Shown piece by piece: positions 1 to 7,258 of a DNA stretch of 24,334 nucleotides. This stretch comes from a virus, in the IMG/VR virus record IMGVR_UViG_3300017759_000078, positions 1 through 24,334 of that record. One strand, written 5' to 3'. The notes below the pieces were generated by a model. That model did not search any database and was not told where the DNA came from. It was given only the letters and a program-made list of their open reading frames with translations. Both the position numbers and the translations under genes were made by a program. The stretch's first letter is position 1. The number at the start of each line of letters is the position of its first letter.

Positions 1-195
1 CCACCCACGGCCAGCTAGGATGCACCACACAGACCAATCGCCCTCTGGTGCTTTCTGCTTCTGTCGTGCTTGGGATGCCCACTTGACTTGCGCCGCAAAG
101 GCTTGGGCCTCTTCTTCAGTGAACGTGTCAGTGAGCCTCTTCAGCTTTGCAAGCTGATCAGGGGCCAAGCCGTTGAGAAATCCATCTGGGGCCAT
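1..195 (-). CDS. terL: Terminase large subunit, N-terminal part (cut by window edge)
   Basis: An open frame starts with ATG at 195 and stays open for 65 codons to the window edge. Its last visible residues are WCILAGRGW, the beginning of the ATPase Walker A motif of phage terminase large subunits (usual form xGGRGxGKT). Terminase large subunits are the ATP-driven motors that pump DNA into the prohead and cut the concatemer. The start codon overlaps the stop of the small-subunit gene by one base (TGATG), as expected for translational coupling in a terS-terL pair. The ATPase core and nuclease domain lie beyond position 1. The motif start, the position after terS and the coupling all agree, so I am fairly sure. 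Confidence 0.85.
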   Translation of the reverse strand, partial: MAPDGFLNGLAPDQLAKLKRLTDTFTEEEAQAFAAQVKWASQARQKQKAPEGDWSVWCILAGRGW

Positions 196-632
196 CAGGA
201 CTGCCTGTGTTTCACCATGTCATTCAGGATGTTGAATGCTTCAGAGAGCGCCTGACTGGACTTATCCTCAGTCACAACGTCATGCTTATCCCTCTGTCCT
301 AGCAGTTGCTTTCCTAACCAGATCGCCATCGTGGGGTTGTCATGGTCGTTCATAATCTGCATCTGCTTGCGCCTGACAGATAGCTTGCCCACCTCGCGGC
401 CTTGGTCTATCGCCGCCCTGACTTTTGGGTCATTGGTGTATCGATCCTCTAGAGTCCTAAGTGGAACCTTAAAAAACGCCGCGATTTCAGGCATGGTGCA
501 ATTCAACGCACTCAGGCTCTCCAGTTGCGCGATATCTATGTCAGCCTTGGGCCTGCCCACTGGACGTTTTGGCCCAGTGTCAGCCTTTGGCTTGGGTGGT
601 CTACCCCTTGGTCGCTTGGCCTTTTCGGTCAT
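195..632 (-). CDS. terS: Putative terminase small subunit
   Basis: 145 aa. The N-terminus has two AT-hook-like basic motifs, RPRGRPPKP (residues 8-16) and KRPVGRPK, which favour minor-groove DNA binding. A helix-turn-helix-like stretch follows (TMPEIAAFFKVPLRTLEDR, about residues 46-64). The later segment with DNPTMAIWLGKQLLGQRDK is typical of DNA-binding phage packaging proteins. Small terminase subunits recognise the packaging site and regulate the large subunit. The identity rests on the HTH, the size, and the one-base overlap with the terminase large subunit start downstream. The double AT-hook is a less common addition. The ATG is preceded by an A-rich stretch rather than a clear Shine-Dalgarno sequence. 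Confidence 0.75.
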   Translation of the reverse strand: MTEKAKRPRGRPPKPKADTGPKRPVGRPKADIDIAQLESLSALNCTMPEIAAFFKVPLRTLEDRYTNDPKVRAAIDQGREVGKLSVRRKQMQIMNDHDNPTMAIWLGKQLLGQRDKHDVVTEDKSSQALSEAFNILNDMVKHRQS

Positions 633-674
633 CTTTTTTTAATACCACGAAAATTGAGCCATAAATACTCCAAC

Positions 675-703
675 ACTATAAGCACATTTTGATCTGTTTT
701 CCA
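675..703 (-). promoter_or_regulatory. Candidate sigma70-like promoter before terS
   Basis: On the minus strand TGGAAA (703-698) lies 17 bases before TATAGT (680-675). They match the -35 and -10 consensus at 4/6 and 5/6 positions. The site sits in the roughly 100-base gap between the methyltransferase stop and terS, the only sizeable gap in this leftward run, so a separate start for the packaging genes is plausible. There is no other support. Confidence 0.3.
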
Positions 704-735
704 GTATCAACAACAAGATGTGGTATCGCTAGGCA

Positions 736-1902
736 TCACAAAAGGTCTGGTTGCACCCATGTCTTGTTGATTCTGTCTGTAGCTATATCGAAATATTCCT
801 TTTCGCGCTCTATGCCAATGAACTCCATGCCCTCTGTTTTTGCCGCCAGACCTGTTGACCCACTGCCCATGAACGGGTCAAGCACCGTTCCCCCCTTGGG
901 TGTTACAAGCCTGCACAGGTATCTCATAAGCTCGACGGGTTTGACTGTTGGGTGAGTGTTGTTTCTGTCCTGCCCGTTCTGGGTGACACTTTCCTCACGC
1001 TCTGCGGTGGATGTCTTGGGGCAATAGAAATATCTGGCCCATTCTTCTTGCAGGCCATCGTGGATTACGTTTGCTGGGTATCTGCTAAAATCATCATCTG
1101 GTGTGACCGCTTTTGTCTTCTTCAAAGTTCCATAAATTTTGTTATTCCTTTTGATTTCTTGGACAAGACTTTTAGTGCCGCCATCGCTTCCTATCCTGCA
1201 CCCATCAATATTCAGCGCCCCTGTGCCATGCTTGACCACGTTATCTGCTACGGATTTCTCAGAGATTGGCTTCCTTGCAAGCACTATAGGTTCATGGGCT
1301 GGCTTTAGTGCTGTTCCCCAGCCTTCCCATTGTTGAGCCTCAAGTGTAGCGGGAGCGGTAATAGCACATTCTGCGTTGGGATCATGTAAATTTCCATATA
1401 TGCTATTTGTTCGTCCATTATCGGCTAACGAATAGCCAGCTTGCCCAATCTTGCTACCTATAACCTCACGCTCAACCCCAGCCGCCTTATCTATTTGCTT
1501 GCCAATATTCAGGCTTTTGGGGAAGCCAGAGCCATATATCCACATGATCTGGTCACGGATTTCAAACCCTGCATCCTCTATTGCGACGGCCATGCGGTGA
1601 TATGTGCGACTGCCAGAAAACGCCAGTAGATGCCCCCCTGCTTTCAAAAGATCAAAGCACAACGCCCATGTCTCTGCGCGGAACGCTATGTCTCCCCCAT
1701 CCCATTCTTTGCCCATAAAGCCGCGTGACGCCCTTGCAAACGCCCCGTCTGTGCCATGCTGGGCTGGGGCAGAGCCTTCTTTGCCAAACCGCTCAGTGAT
1801 CGATGTGAGGTGATATGGTGGGTCAGTGACGACAGCATCTACCTTTACGCCGTCATCAATCAGCCTTTGCATTTCCTCCAAGCAGTCACCGTTGATTATC
1901 AT
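736..1902 (-). CDS. DNA methyltransferase (amino-methyltransferase, beta-class order)
   Basis: 388 aa. The catalytic motif DPPY is at residues 27-30 and the AdoMet-binding motif DPFMGSGSTG at about 342-351. The order (catalytic motif, variable target-recognition region, AdoMet motif) is the beta class that includes CcrM-type N6-adenine and some N4-cytosine enzymes. The middle region contains a phage-methyltransferase-like stretch (VLARKPISEKSVADN, then GALNIDGCRIG), probably part of target recognition. No restriction endonuclease is adjacent, so this is an orphan enzyme. Likely roles are protection from host restriction, or marking DNA for replication or packaging; the position just upstream of the terminase genes fits the latter but does not prove it. 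The target sequence cannot be read from the protein. Confidence 0.92.
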   Translation of the reverse strand: MIINGDCLEEMQRLIDDGVKVDAVVTDPPYHLTSITERFGKEGSAPAQHGTDGAFARASRGFMGKEWDGGDIAFRAETWALCFDLLKAGGHLLAFSGSRTYHRMAVAIEDAGFEIRDQIMWIYGSGFPKSLNIGKQIDKAAGVEREVIGSKIGQAGYSLADNGRTNSIYGNLHDPNAECAITAPATLEAQQWEGWGTALKPAHEPIVLARKPISEKSVADNVVKHGTGALNIDGCRIGSDGGTKSLVQEIKRNNKIYGTLKKTKAVTPDDDFSRYPANVIHDGLQEEWARYFYCPKTSTAEREESVTQNGQDRNNTHPTVKPVELMRYLCRLVTPKGGTVLDPFMGSGSTGLAAKTEGMEFIGIEREKEYFDIATDRINKTWVQPDLL

Positions 1903-2185
1903 CGGGCCGCTCCATGATTACTGACCAGAATCCGTGATGCCCCTTGATTGGGGTGGGGCAGACATAGCCCATGCGCTCATATTGTGGGATTTGGTCGTGC
2001 GGGACATATCGGAACACCCTGACCTTGGCATTGACCGCCGCTGTGTGGGGTGGTGACTTGAGCCGCTGTCGAAACACAAAATCTTGCCACCGACACCAAA
2101 AACTAACCACCAATCGGTTTGCAGTTGTTGTTAAAGTTACAAGTTGGGTAACGGCCCAAGTCAATTTCCAGATTACCATTTGCAT
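1886..2185 (-). CDS. Small conserved-looking phage protein, start uncertain
   Basis: The frame is open from ATG 2185 to the stop at 1886 and overlaps the methyltransferase start by 17 bases. Only the C-terminal part looks like protein under selection: VRVFRYVPHDQIPQYERMGY followed by GHHGFWSVIMERP, a pattern of short phage proteins with a conserved GxHG-SVLM-like end. The first 25 or so codons overlap two promoter-like sequences (2136-2199), so the real start may be a GTG further in, for example at 2110 or the GTG beginning VFRYVPH. No function can be given. It probably forms a transcription unit with the methyltransferase and terminase genes. Confidence 0.6.
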   Translation of the reverse strand: MQMVIWKLTWAVTQLVTLTTTANRLVVSFWCRWQDFVFRQRLKSPPHTAAVNAKVRVFRYVPHDQIPQYERMGYVCPTPIKGHHGFWSVIMERPDDNQR

Positions 2186-2199
2186 GACGAATCTGTCAA
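2136..2199 (-). promoter_or_regulatory. Tandem candidate promoters for the leftward methyltransferase-terminase run
   Basis: Two minus-strand matches lie end to end. The upstream one is TTGACA (2199-2194), 16 bases, GGTAAT (2177-2172). The downstream one is TTGACT (2164-2159), 17 bases, TGTAAC (2141-2136). The first -35 is perfect; both -10 boxes match 4/6. The first -35 is also part of a small dyad TGAC-(6)-GTCA. The 2186-2330 stretch beyond holds no convincing gene. These promoters would start transcription inside the annotated 99-codon frame, which argues for a later start of that gene. Confidence 0.4.
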
Positions 2200-2330
2200 T
2201 TAAACGAAAGTGAGGGAGGCGACCAAACCCCCCTCACAACCACGAAGACCACAACAACGTGGAGATGCTGTTGGATCGACGAGCGAATGATACCACACGG
2301 CTAGATTCTGTCCAAGATTTAATGATGTCA

Positions 2331-2543
2331 TCACTTGCCACCTCTTGCTTCATATTCTTCACGACTTACAGGCTCATATCGACTGTCGCTTGATTTAAGT
2401 TTCTGTTCCAATTTATTTAACTGGTCATAAAGAGCCATATCGGAGGGGCAAAGAACCTTTTCACCCATTAAAACAGAAGCTGTTGGCTTGGCTTCTTCTA
2501 TAAGTTTGTAAATGATGTCTCGCTCTTTATTATTTAGCATCAT
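2331..2543 (-). CDS. Hypothetical 70-aa protein
   Basis: A small hydrophilic, mostly helical protein (MMLNNKERDIIYKLIEEA..., then a lysine/glutamate-rich coiled-coil-like stretch DQLNKLEQKLKSS, ending SREEYEARGGK). The family is not recognised. Its ATG at 2543 overlaps the stop of the upstream 53-codon gene (ATGATG, with TGA at 2542-2540), so it is translationally coupled to the replication block. Lower G+C than the neighbouring helicase. Confidence 0.7.
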   Translation of the reverse strand: MMLNNKERDIIYKLIEEAKPTASVLMGEKVLCPSDMALYDQLNKLEQKLKSSDSRYEPVSREEYEARGGK

Positions 2544-2701
2544 CTATACCCCCTGCTGTTTGGCAACCCATAGTTCCTTTTCGGGTCATTGCGCCTGTTG
2601 GTTCCGTATTTTTCTTTGCGCTCTATGTATGAAACCACTGACCTGTTGCCGACCTCATGCATCTTGCCTGTGACCGTGTTGGTGATTTCAAAGTATGGCA
2701 C
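2540..2701 (-). CDS. Hypothetical 53-aa basic protein, GTG start
   Basis: A short gene that fills the space between the 70-aa and 202-aa genes. It begins with GTG at 2701, immediately after the TGA of the upstream gene (TGAGTG), and ends at the TGA overlapping the next ATG. The protein reads VPYFEITNTVTGKMHEVGNR then SVVSYIERKEKYGTNRRNDP, ending GLPNSRGYR. It is basic, with a beta-like start and an RRNDPKRNYG tail resembling nucleic-acid-binding small phage proteins. Exact fit between two stop/start overlaps is good evidence that it is real. Function unknown. Confidence 0.72.
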   Translation of the reverse strand: MPYFEITNTVTGKMHEVGNRSVVSYIERKEKYGTNRRNDPKRNYGLPNSRGYR

Positions 2702-3310
2702 TCATTCCCCCATCGTGCTTTTGCCGCTGTTGCTTTTATAGGTGCCGTCATACAACTGCTTTCTGACTGACCAATGGCGGCATGTCATGGTGTGACAGCC
2801 CTTGCCAAACTTTAACCAAAACAGCCTGTCCAAGAACCACGATGACATCAATTCATGTGCCGTCAGTAGGTCTGGGTTGTCTGCCACCGCTTGCAACCGC
2901 TCCTGAAAGATAGGCCAGTTCTCAAACCGTACCTTACGGGTGCATATCACGGGCTTTGCATCGCGCTTGGCTTTACGCGCCGCCGCACGTTCATCTCGTT
3001 TCCTAAAATCTTCCATCATGCTGTGATATGATGCCTTTGCTGATTTGGCGTCATCTATGAACATCGGGGTGAGGCAGTCTGGGCAATTCGGATAGTAGAC
3101 ATCATCATAAGTCTCAACTACATACCATCCTGCTTTTGTCGGATGTGGTCTTCTTTTCCCATTCGGAACCTTGTGGCCGTAACCCTGCTTCTGATAATAT
3201 CCATAAAACGTCTTGCCACACATAAAGCATCCAAGGTGACGCCGCTTTTCAAACAGCGGTGCCAACATCTTGTCTTTAAGCTGTTGAAGCTGTGCAAATC
3301 CTGACGCCAT
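2702..3310 (-). CDS. Hypothetical Cys-rich (zinc-binding-like) protein
   Basis: About 202 aa from ATG 3310; a GTG at 3316 overlapping the helicase stop (GTGA) is an alternative start. Two CxxC pairs are visible, CFMC near residue 28 and CPDC near 77, spaced as in a zinc ribbon. A very basic segment follows (RKRDERAAARKAKRDAKP), then a C-terminal domain rich in tryptophan and histidine (FLDRLFWLKFGKGCHTMTCRHW). It follows the primase-helicase gene directly, so a role in replication or nucleic-acid handling is a reasonable inference. I do not recognise a named family. Confidence 0.75.
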   Translation of the reverse strand: MASGFAQLQQLKDKMLAPLFEKRRHLGCFMCGKTFYGYYQKQGYGHKVPNGKRRPHPTKAGWYVVETYDDVYYPNCPDCLTPMFIDDAKSAKASYHSMMEDFRKRDERAAARKAKRDAKPVICTRKVRFENWPIFQERLQAVADNPDLLTAHELMSSWFLDRLFWLKFGKGCHTMTCRHWSVRKQLYDGTYKSNSGKSTMGE

Positions 3311-3312
3311 GA

Positions 3313-5040
3313 TCACAACACTCCCATGACTGGGCGATATATATGCTGAGTGACATCATAATTAAAATAAGCCTCACCTATCGCGCCATATAACCCCTGT
3401 TCCCTGACCTTTCGGGTTATCACCCTAGTCTGATCGGTTTCAAAATCCCTGTGTATCACCAGCCCCACATCGGTCATGTTGTTCCAATGGGCTGACCCAC
3501 TTACATCATACAGGCTTGGCGGCGGGATGATACCCTCTTGATTTCTTTGCATTTTGGCAGGGTGGGCGACCATCCACATACAGACATTATGACTCCGACA
3601 GAATTGCTTGCAGGCAGATATCAAATCCCTGATGTGTTCATCTTCTCGCTTGTTGCCCTCGCGGCTGGCATCGATCTCGTTGTAAGGGTCAATCACTATC
3701 CCTTTCACACCATGCCGCAAGCAGGCCGCTTTGGCCTTGCCAAGTAGCCAGTCAATGCTTGGAATCGTGTCGCGGCTTTCGATGAAATAATATTTTTCAT
3801 CCAGAAACATCATGGCATCGCCCAACTCCTCGCGGGTCATGCGGTCACTGGGGCCATCGTCAAATGGCTTGCAAACAACCTTCTCTGATAACCGCCTGAT
3901 GTGATTTGCCGTTGAGTGTTCAGGGCTAAAGACCGCAAACCGCCAGCCCTCATTACGGGCGAGATTGACGGTTAGCTGATCCAGAAAGTTGGATTTTCCA
4001 TGATTTGGCACCCCTGTCACCAGACAGAATGTCGATGGCATCACCTTGTAGATTTCATCAAGATTATCAAACCCTGTACTGATAGCCTTCTGGACGTTCC
4101 CAGAATAGATGTCCTGCACCTCTCGCTGATAATCTTTGACCGTGTAGATTCCATCAATGGGGAACGGCGTGGCGTTTTCGATGACCTCGACCACGACCTC
4201 TGCGCCGTGATGAACCAGACACTCATTGGCGTCTTTGGTTTGAATATCGTGTAGATTAGGCCACTCGACAGTCCAGCAACGATCCTTTCCAAAGCGGTGA
4301 ATTAGTTCTAGCTGTAGCGCCTTGCCTGCGGCATCACAATCGCCAGCCAGAATGACCTTTTCTGCGTTGTTCAACCATTCACAGTTTTGTAGGGCCGCGA
4401 ATCTTTTGTCATTCGCGTCAAACTTGGCTTCCTTTGGTGCGCCGTCAGGCAGAGTGACAACATGGTCAAACCCAGCCTCTACAAGAGACAGCACATCCAT
4501 CTCGCCCTCAACAAAGATCACCTCTTTGGGACCGCTCTTGTCCCAGTGAGCCTTGACGCTATCGATATTGTATAGCGTCCTTTCGGCGTCTTTTTCCTGA
4601 CGGAACCGCTTGTCTTTGGTGCGGTGCTTAATGTTTACCAGTTCACCGTCTTTGTAATACGGGAACGAAACACAACCCTCTGGCCCGTTCCCCAGATGCT
4701 GTTCAGACCTGTAAATCTGAAATCTTGAAACCGTGGACTGCGATATGCCCCGTTTTGCAAACCACGCCGCCGCCTGATCGTTTACAGACTGACCTTCTGG
4801 CTTGGATGGCCTTTTAAACGCCCTCAGACGCCCGTACACGGGCCTTTCGGCCCCACCAGCCCCACCAACCCACTCGCAGTGATGGCATTTCCATACGACG
4901 CCCCCATCAGGTTTTATCGTGACCGACAAGCACGGGTCTGTTTTGTTGCGCCTGCCACTTGAACATTGGGGGCATGTGGTTTTGTGATCACCCTCTGAAT
5001 AAGAACGTAATCGGATTCCTTGATCAATTAACTCCTGCAT
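3313..5040 (-). CDS. Primase-helicase (T7 gp4-like, zinc-TOPRIM-RecA domains)
   Basis: 575 aa with the full order of a bifunctional replicative primase-helicase. A zinc ribbon is at the N-terminus (C23-x2-C26 and C52-x2-C55). The TOPRIM domain has VIFVEGEMDVLSL (E178/E180) and the metal-binding DCD at 234-236. A RecA-like helicase domain has Walker A GVPNHGKS (343-350), Walker B KGIVIDPYNE about 100 residues later, and a later WMVAHP segment. It unwinds the fork 5'-3' and makes primers for the replicase. Length matches the T7 gp4 type (566 aa). It follows the initiator gene by 6 bases, forming the replication unit. No DNA polymerase gene lies in the window, so the phage may use the host replicase or encode one elsewhere. 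Confidence 0.93.
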   Translation of the reverse strand: MQELIDQGIRLRSYSEGDHKTTCPQCSSGRRNKTDPCLSVTIKPDGGVVWKCHHCEWVGGAGGAERPVYGRLRAFKRPSKPEGQSVNDQAAAWFAKRGISQSTVSRFQIYRSEQHLGNGPEGCVSFPYYKDGELVNIKHRTKDKRFRQEKDAERTLYNIDSVKAHWDKSGPKEVIFVEGEMDVLSLVEAGFDHVVTLPDGAPKEAKFDANDKRFAALQNCEWLNNAEKVILAGDCDAAGKALQLELIHRFGKDRCWTVEWPNLHDIQTKDANECLVHHGAEVVVEVIENATPFPIDGIYTVKDYQREVQDIYSGNVQKAISTGFDNLDEIYKVMPSTFCLVTGVPNHGKSNFLDQLTVNLARNEGWRFAVFSPEHSTANHIRRLSEKVVCKPFDDGPSDRMTREELGDAMMFLDEKYYFIESRDTIPSIDWLLGKAKAACLRHGVKGIVIDPYNEIDASREGNKREDEHIRDLISACKQFCRSHNVCMWMVAHPAKMQRNQEGIIPPPSLYDVSGSAHWNNMTDVGLVIHRDFETDQTRVITRKVREQGLYGAIGEAYFNYDVTQHIYRPVMGVL

Positions 5041-5046
5041 CAGTCA

Positions 5047-5679
5047 TCATCCTGCTAGTTGGTTGCGGTTCGTGGTTATTGCTTGTGCTTCCTGCACGGT
5101 TTCCCAACGCCTTTGGTTCAACCAAGTGGTCGCGTGGGCTATGAATGTTTTATCTTTACCGTGGCAGGATCGGGCAAACATCTTGGTCGCGGTCACAAGA
5201 TCGTCTTGGTCAATCAAAGGCTGGGCCTTGACCCATGCCTCAAAAGCCTTTTTCTTGGAACCGTCGTTGCGCGGATATAAATCCCACCACTCTAAAAATT
5301 CCTTGGGGTAGACATTTTTGTCACCCCTCTTTGATTCCTTATTAACGGGTATATCTCTGATAGTATTGGGGGTCATTTTTGTCACCCCCACCCCGTCATT
5401 TTTGTCACCCCTGTTCGTGATAATTGTGAAACTGTTGCTGGTCTGTTTGCCGTCTTTACTAAAGCGTGGCGTCACCCTCACAAGGCCGTCCTCGACAAGA
5501 GTTTTGATGGCACGTTTGATGGTGCGCTCATCACAGCCACACAAGTCAGACAGCTTTGAATTTGACGGATAGCTTGAATAATTATCATCAGCGTAGTTCG
5601 CCAGCATGATCAAAACGAGCTTGGCGGTAGGCGTTCTGCAACGCGATTGAGCGGCAATTTTCAGGGCATCCCAACTCAT
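5047..5679 (-). CDS. Replication initiator / helicase-loader-like protein with winged helix
   Basis: The best-supported start is ATG 5679, which has GGAG six bases upstream (210 aa); in-frame ATGs at 5691 and 5685 exist. The N-terminal domain is a winged helix of the HTH_36 / replication protein O type (TPTAKLVLIMLANYADDN, then YPSNSKLSDLCGCDERTIKRAIKTLVEDGLV). The middle is a linker encoding repeated GDKN/VTKM words. The C-terminal domain (EFLEWWDLYPRNDGSKKKAFEAWVKA ... FIAHATTWLNQRRWE, split here) is typical of phage replisome organisers. Such proteins bind origin DNA and load the helicase. The gene contains iteron-like repeats in the linker, as lambda O contains the lambda origin. Confidence 0.82.
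   Translation of the reverse strand: MSWDALKIAAQSRCRTPTAKLVLIMLANYADDNYSSYPSNSKLSDLCGCDERTIKRAIKTLVEDGLVRVTPRFSKDGKQTSNSFTIITNRGDKNDGVGVTKMTPNTIRDIPVNKESKRGDKNVYPKEFLEWWDLYPRNDGSKKKAFEAWVKAQPLIDQDDLVTATKMFARSCHGKDKTFIAHATTWLNQRRWETVQEAQAITTNRNQLAG
5313..5411. repeat. Three 15-bp iteron-like direct repeats; candidate replication origin
   Basis: The word CATTTTTGTCACCCC occurs exactly at 5313-5327, 5374-5388 and 5397-5411, in the same orientation. The spacing between starts is 61 and then 23 bases. An AT-rich stretch (around 5337-5366) lies between the first and second copies. All are inside the initiator gene. On the coding strand two copies are read as RGDKN and one as GVTKM, that is, in two different frames, so the repeat is conserved as DNA and not as peptide. 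This is the arrangement of an origin with initiator-binding iterons inside the initiator gene. Confidence 0.7.
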
Positions 5680-5762
5680 ATTCATCTCCATTGGTCATCG
5701 TGGTTCAGAGACACTAATAGATTTTTTAGGCCCGTCGCAACAACTTTTCTAAATTATCGACT

Positions 5763-5782
5763 ATCGTGATGACTACCACGAT
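5763..5782. repeat. Inverted repeat in divergent promoter region
   Basis: ATCGTG at 5763-5768 and its complement CACGAT at 5777-5782, separated by 8 bases, lie between the leftward replication genes and the rightward gene at 5854, just upstream of the 5791 operator. It could be a regulator site for the leftward promoter. No second copy was found. Confidence 0.35.
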
Positions 5783-5790
5783 GATTAGGC

Positions 5791-5821
5791 TGTTGACAAT
5801 AGTAAACAGTGAGACTAGAAT
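5791..5821 (+). promoter_or_regulatory. Operator-promoter 1: TGTTGACAATAGTAAACA with embedded -35
   Basis: The 18-bp imperfect palindrome (7 of 9 pairs) is at 5791-5808. It contains TTGACA (5793-5798), followed after 17 bases by TAGAAT (5816-5821), a near-consensus sigma70 promoter. An identical operator occurs at 11641 and 12273 and a variant at 8730. A protein bound here would cover the -35 box. It drives the gene at 5854. Confidence 0.8.
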
Positions 5822-5853
5822 CTCAGAGAATGACCAACTTAGTGGAGAACGAA

Positions 5854-7050
5854 ATGACCATGACGGACAAGTACGATCAAGCCATATCATCGCTGAAGAC
5901 AGGCATTGGGGCCATCCAGCCCACCCTGTCCAACGTGCTATTGACCGCCTTGGCAAACCCCAAGCGGGGCATCTACGGATATCAGCAAGGCAAGTATGCA
6001 GAGGCCATGCGTCGGAACGTACAAGCCAACATAGCGACATCTCAAAAGTTTGTGGTGAGCAACAGCCTAGTCGAACATGCCTATCTGGCGTCACTCGCCA
6101 AGCCGCAGACTCTTGTCAACATGCTGGAGCGTGCCAAGCCTTGCTTCAGCAATATGTGGATTGAGTGGGATGAAGATTTCAGGCAGGACATCATCAACCG
6201 TGAAATGAAAAAGGCTGGCCTGACGCATGACGAGTCCAAGGCCGATGTTGCAGATCGAATTGGCTATCACATCATGGAGATCAACGGTCAGCCCATGTTC
6301 ACAAACTACATGGTCGTCAGAGATGATTTTGATGAAGCCAAAAACGTCAATGGGCCAAAGGCTGATCAGGTGGTCGGGATGCCAATCGGATTCTATATGT
6401 CCAACGACGGGCCATTCACGCATCATGAACTAGATCAAAAGTTTGATGCATCTGTACCAGATGATCGTGCCTTTGAAATGGACATGGACATGACATCATC
6501 AGCTTTGATCGGCGCTTGGTATCTGGATGAGTGGGAAAAGAAAGGCAAGATGGACGCCGCGCTGGAACGCTGTTTCATGCAAGTACAAAGCGCCCCGATG
6601 CATTGGTCGATGCCAGCCAGAAAGTTTGATGAAGGCTGGTCGCCCCGCGAAATGACTGAATACAAGGCACGGGCGCTGATGTCTCAAGCTGGTGATGGGC
6701 GGTTCCTGATCGCGTTGCTGGGATTGTTGAACTATGATCTCATAGCCCATGAAACAGTTCAGCCAGCCAAGCAAATTGATCAAATCAAGTTTGGCCGCAA
6801 GGTGCCAAAAAATGAGTACAAGGTGGTCACTATCAATCTGCCCAAGCCGCGCGGCAAACGCATATATGACCAGATGTTCACGGGGCATGGCACACCCAAG
6901 CGGGAACATTGGCGGCGCGGACACTGGCGCACCCTCAAAGACGCGAGGGGCAATGTCAAGAAACGGGTATGGATAGGTGAGATGAAAGTGGGTGATCCCG
7001 CTTTAGGCACCATCATCCATGATTACGAATTGAAGTCTAAATCGATTTAG
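5854..7050 (+). CDS. Unknown 398-aa protein under its own operator-promoter
   Basis: The start at ATG 5854 is chosen because GGAG lies six bases upstream and because the -10 box overlaps the longer frame that begins at 5809. The protein is soluble, with no signal or membrane segment. Visible features are an acidic middle (EMDMDMTSSALIGAWYLDEW) and a basic C-terminal region with HGTPKREHWRRGHWRTL, then KRVWIGEMKVGDP and GTIIHDYEL. That C-terminal HWRRGHWR pattern recurs in phage and prophage proteins of unknown role; I cannot assign a fold. It is the only gene of its unit and the first rightward gene next to the replication block, which suggests early expression. It has no neighbour that clarifies its job. 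Confidence 0.85.
   Translation: MTMTDKYDQAISSLKTGIGAIQPTLSNVLLTALANPKRGIYGYQQGKYAEAMRRNVQANIATSQKFVVSNSLVEHAYLASLAKPQTLVNMLERAKPCFSNMWIEWDEDFRQDIINREMKKAGLTHDESKADVADRIGYHIMEINGQPMFTNYMVVRDDFDEAKNVNGPKADQVVGMPIGFYMSNDGPFTHHELDQKFDASVPDDRAFEMDMDMTSSALIGAWYLDEWEKKGKMDAALERCFMQVQSAPMHWSMPARKFDEGWSPREMTEYKARALMSQAGDGRFLIALLGLLNYDLIAHETVQPAKQIDQIKFGRKVPKNEYKVVTINLPKPRGKRIYDQMFTGHGTPKREHWRRGHWRTLKDARGNVKKRVWIGEMKVGDPALGTIIHDYELKSKSI
7037..7050. repeat. Perfect 14-bp palindrome at the end of the 398-aa gene
   Basis: CTAAATCGATTTAG is its own reverse complement and ends with the TAG stop codon. It lies where convergent transcription from both sides meets. It has no G+C-rich stem or T-run, so it is not a standard intrinsic terminator. 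Confidence 0.45.
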
Positions 7051-7070
7051 GGGCGGAAACTCCGACAAGG

Positions 7071-7196
7071 CTAATTTCTGGAACACCTACGCTTCCCTTC
7101 TTCAGCGTGGTGAAAGCAGTACCATGTACGCCCAAAGTCAAAAGAGAACGAGCCGAACTCTGTCTCACAAATCTCACACTTACGCGCTTGATGCAC
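7071..7196 (-). CDS. Small Cys/His-rich (zinc-finger-like) protein, start uncertain
   Basis: The frame ending at TAG 7071-7073 encodes KCEICETEFGSF then FDFGRTWYCFHHAEEGKRRC, with a CxxC pair followed by C-x-HH and a final Cys. This looks like a single treble-clef or zinc-ribbon unit. The frame is open back to 7265, directly behind the stop of the EF-hand gene, with a basic lead (HKIKRTKTFDTRYDRPKQK), but there is no ATG in it. The only standard start is GTG 7196, giving 41 aa; a rarer start codon further up would give about 60 aa. It is the last gene of the leftward membrane-protein unit. Function unknown, perhaps nucleic-acid binding. Confidence 0.5.
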   Translation of the reverse strand: MHQARKCEICETEFGSFSFDFGRTWYCFHHAEEGKRRCSRN

Positions 7197-7258
7197 CTTC
7201 TGCTTTGGTCTGTCATAGCGGGTGTCAAAGGTTTTGGTTCGTTTGATTTTGTGACGCC

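Noticed and set aside
2200-2331. 43-codon minus-strand frame coupled by TGATG to the 70-aa gene
   Set aside because: Its product (MTSLNLGQNLAVWYHSLVDP...) looks like translated spacer with a Cys/Gly-rich end; composition gives no support despite the overlap.
5313-5411. Three repeats as a CRISPR array
   Set aside because: The repeats are only 15 bases, with unequal spacing of 61 and 23, and all lie inside a coding gene.
5726-6094. Minus-strand 122-codon frame across the divergent promoter
   Set aside because: It is antisense to the 398-aa gene and covers the operator; it has no ribosome site and a tryptophan/cysteine-rich improbable composition.
7037-7228. Minus-strand 63-codon frame starting with ATG
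   Set aside because: Its sequence has no protein-like pattern, while the overlapping frame ending at 7071 shows CxxC and CxHH spacing. Only one of the two is likely to be coded.
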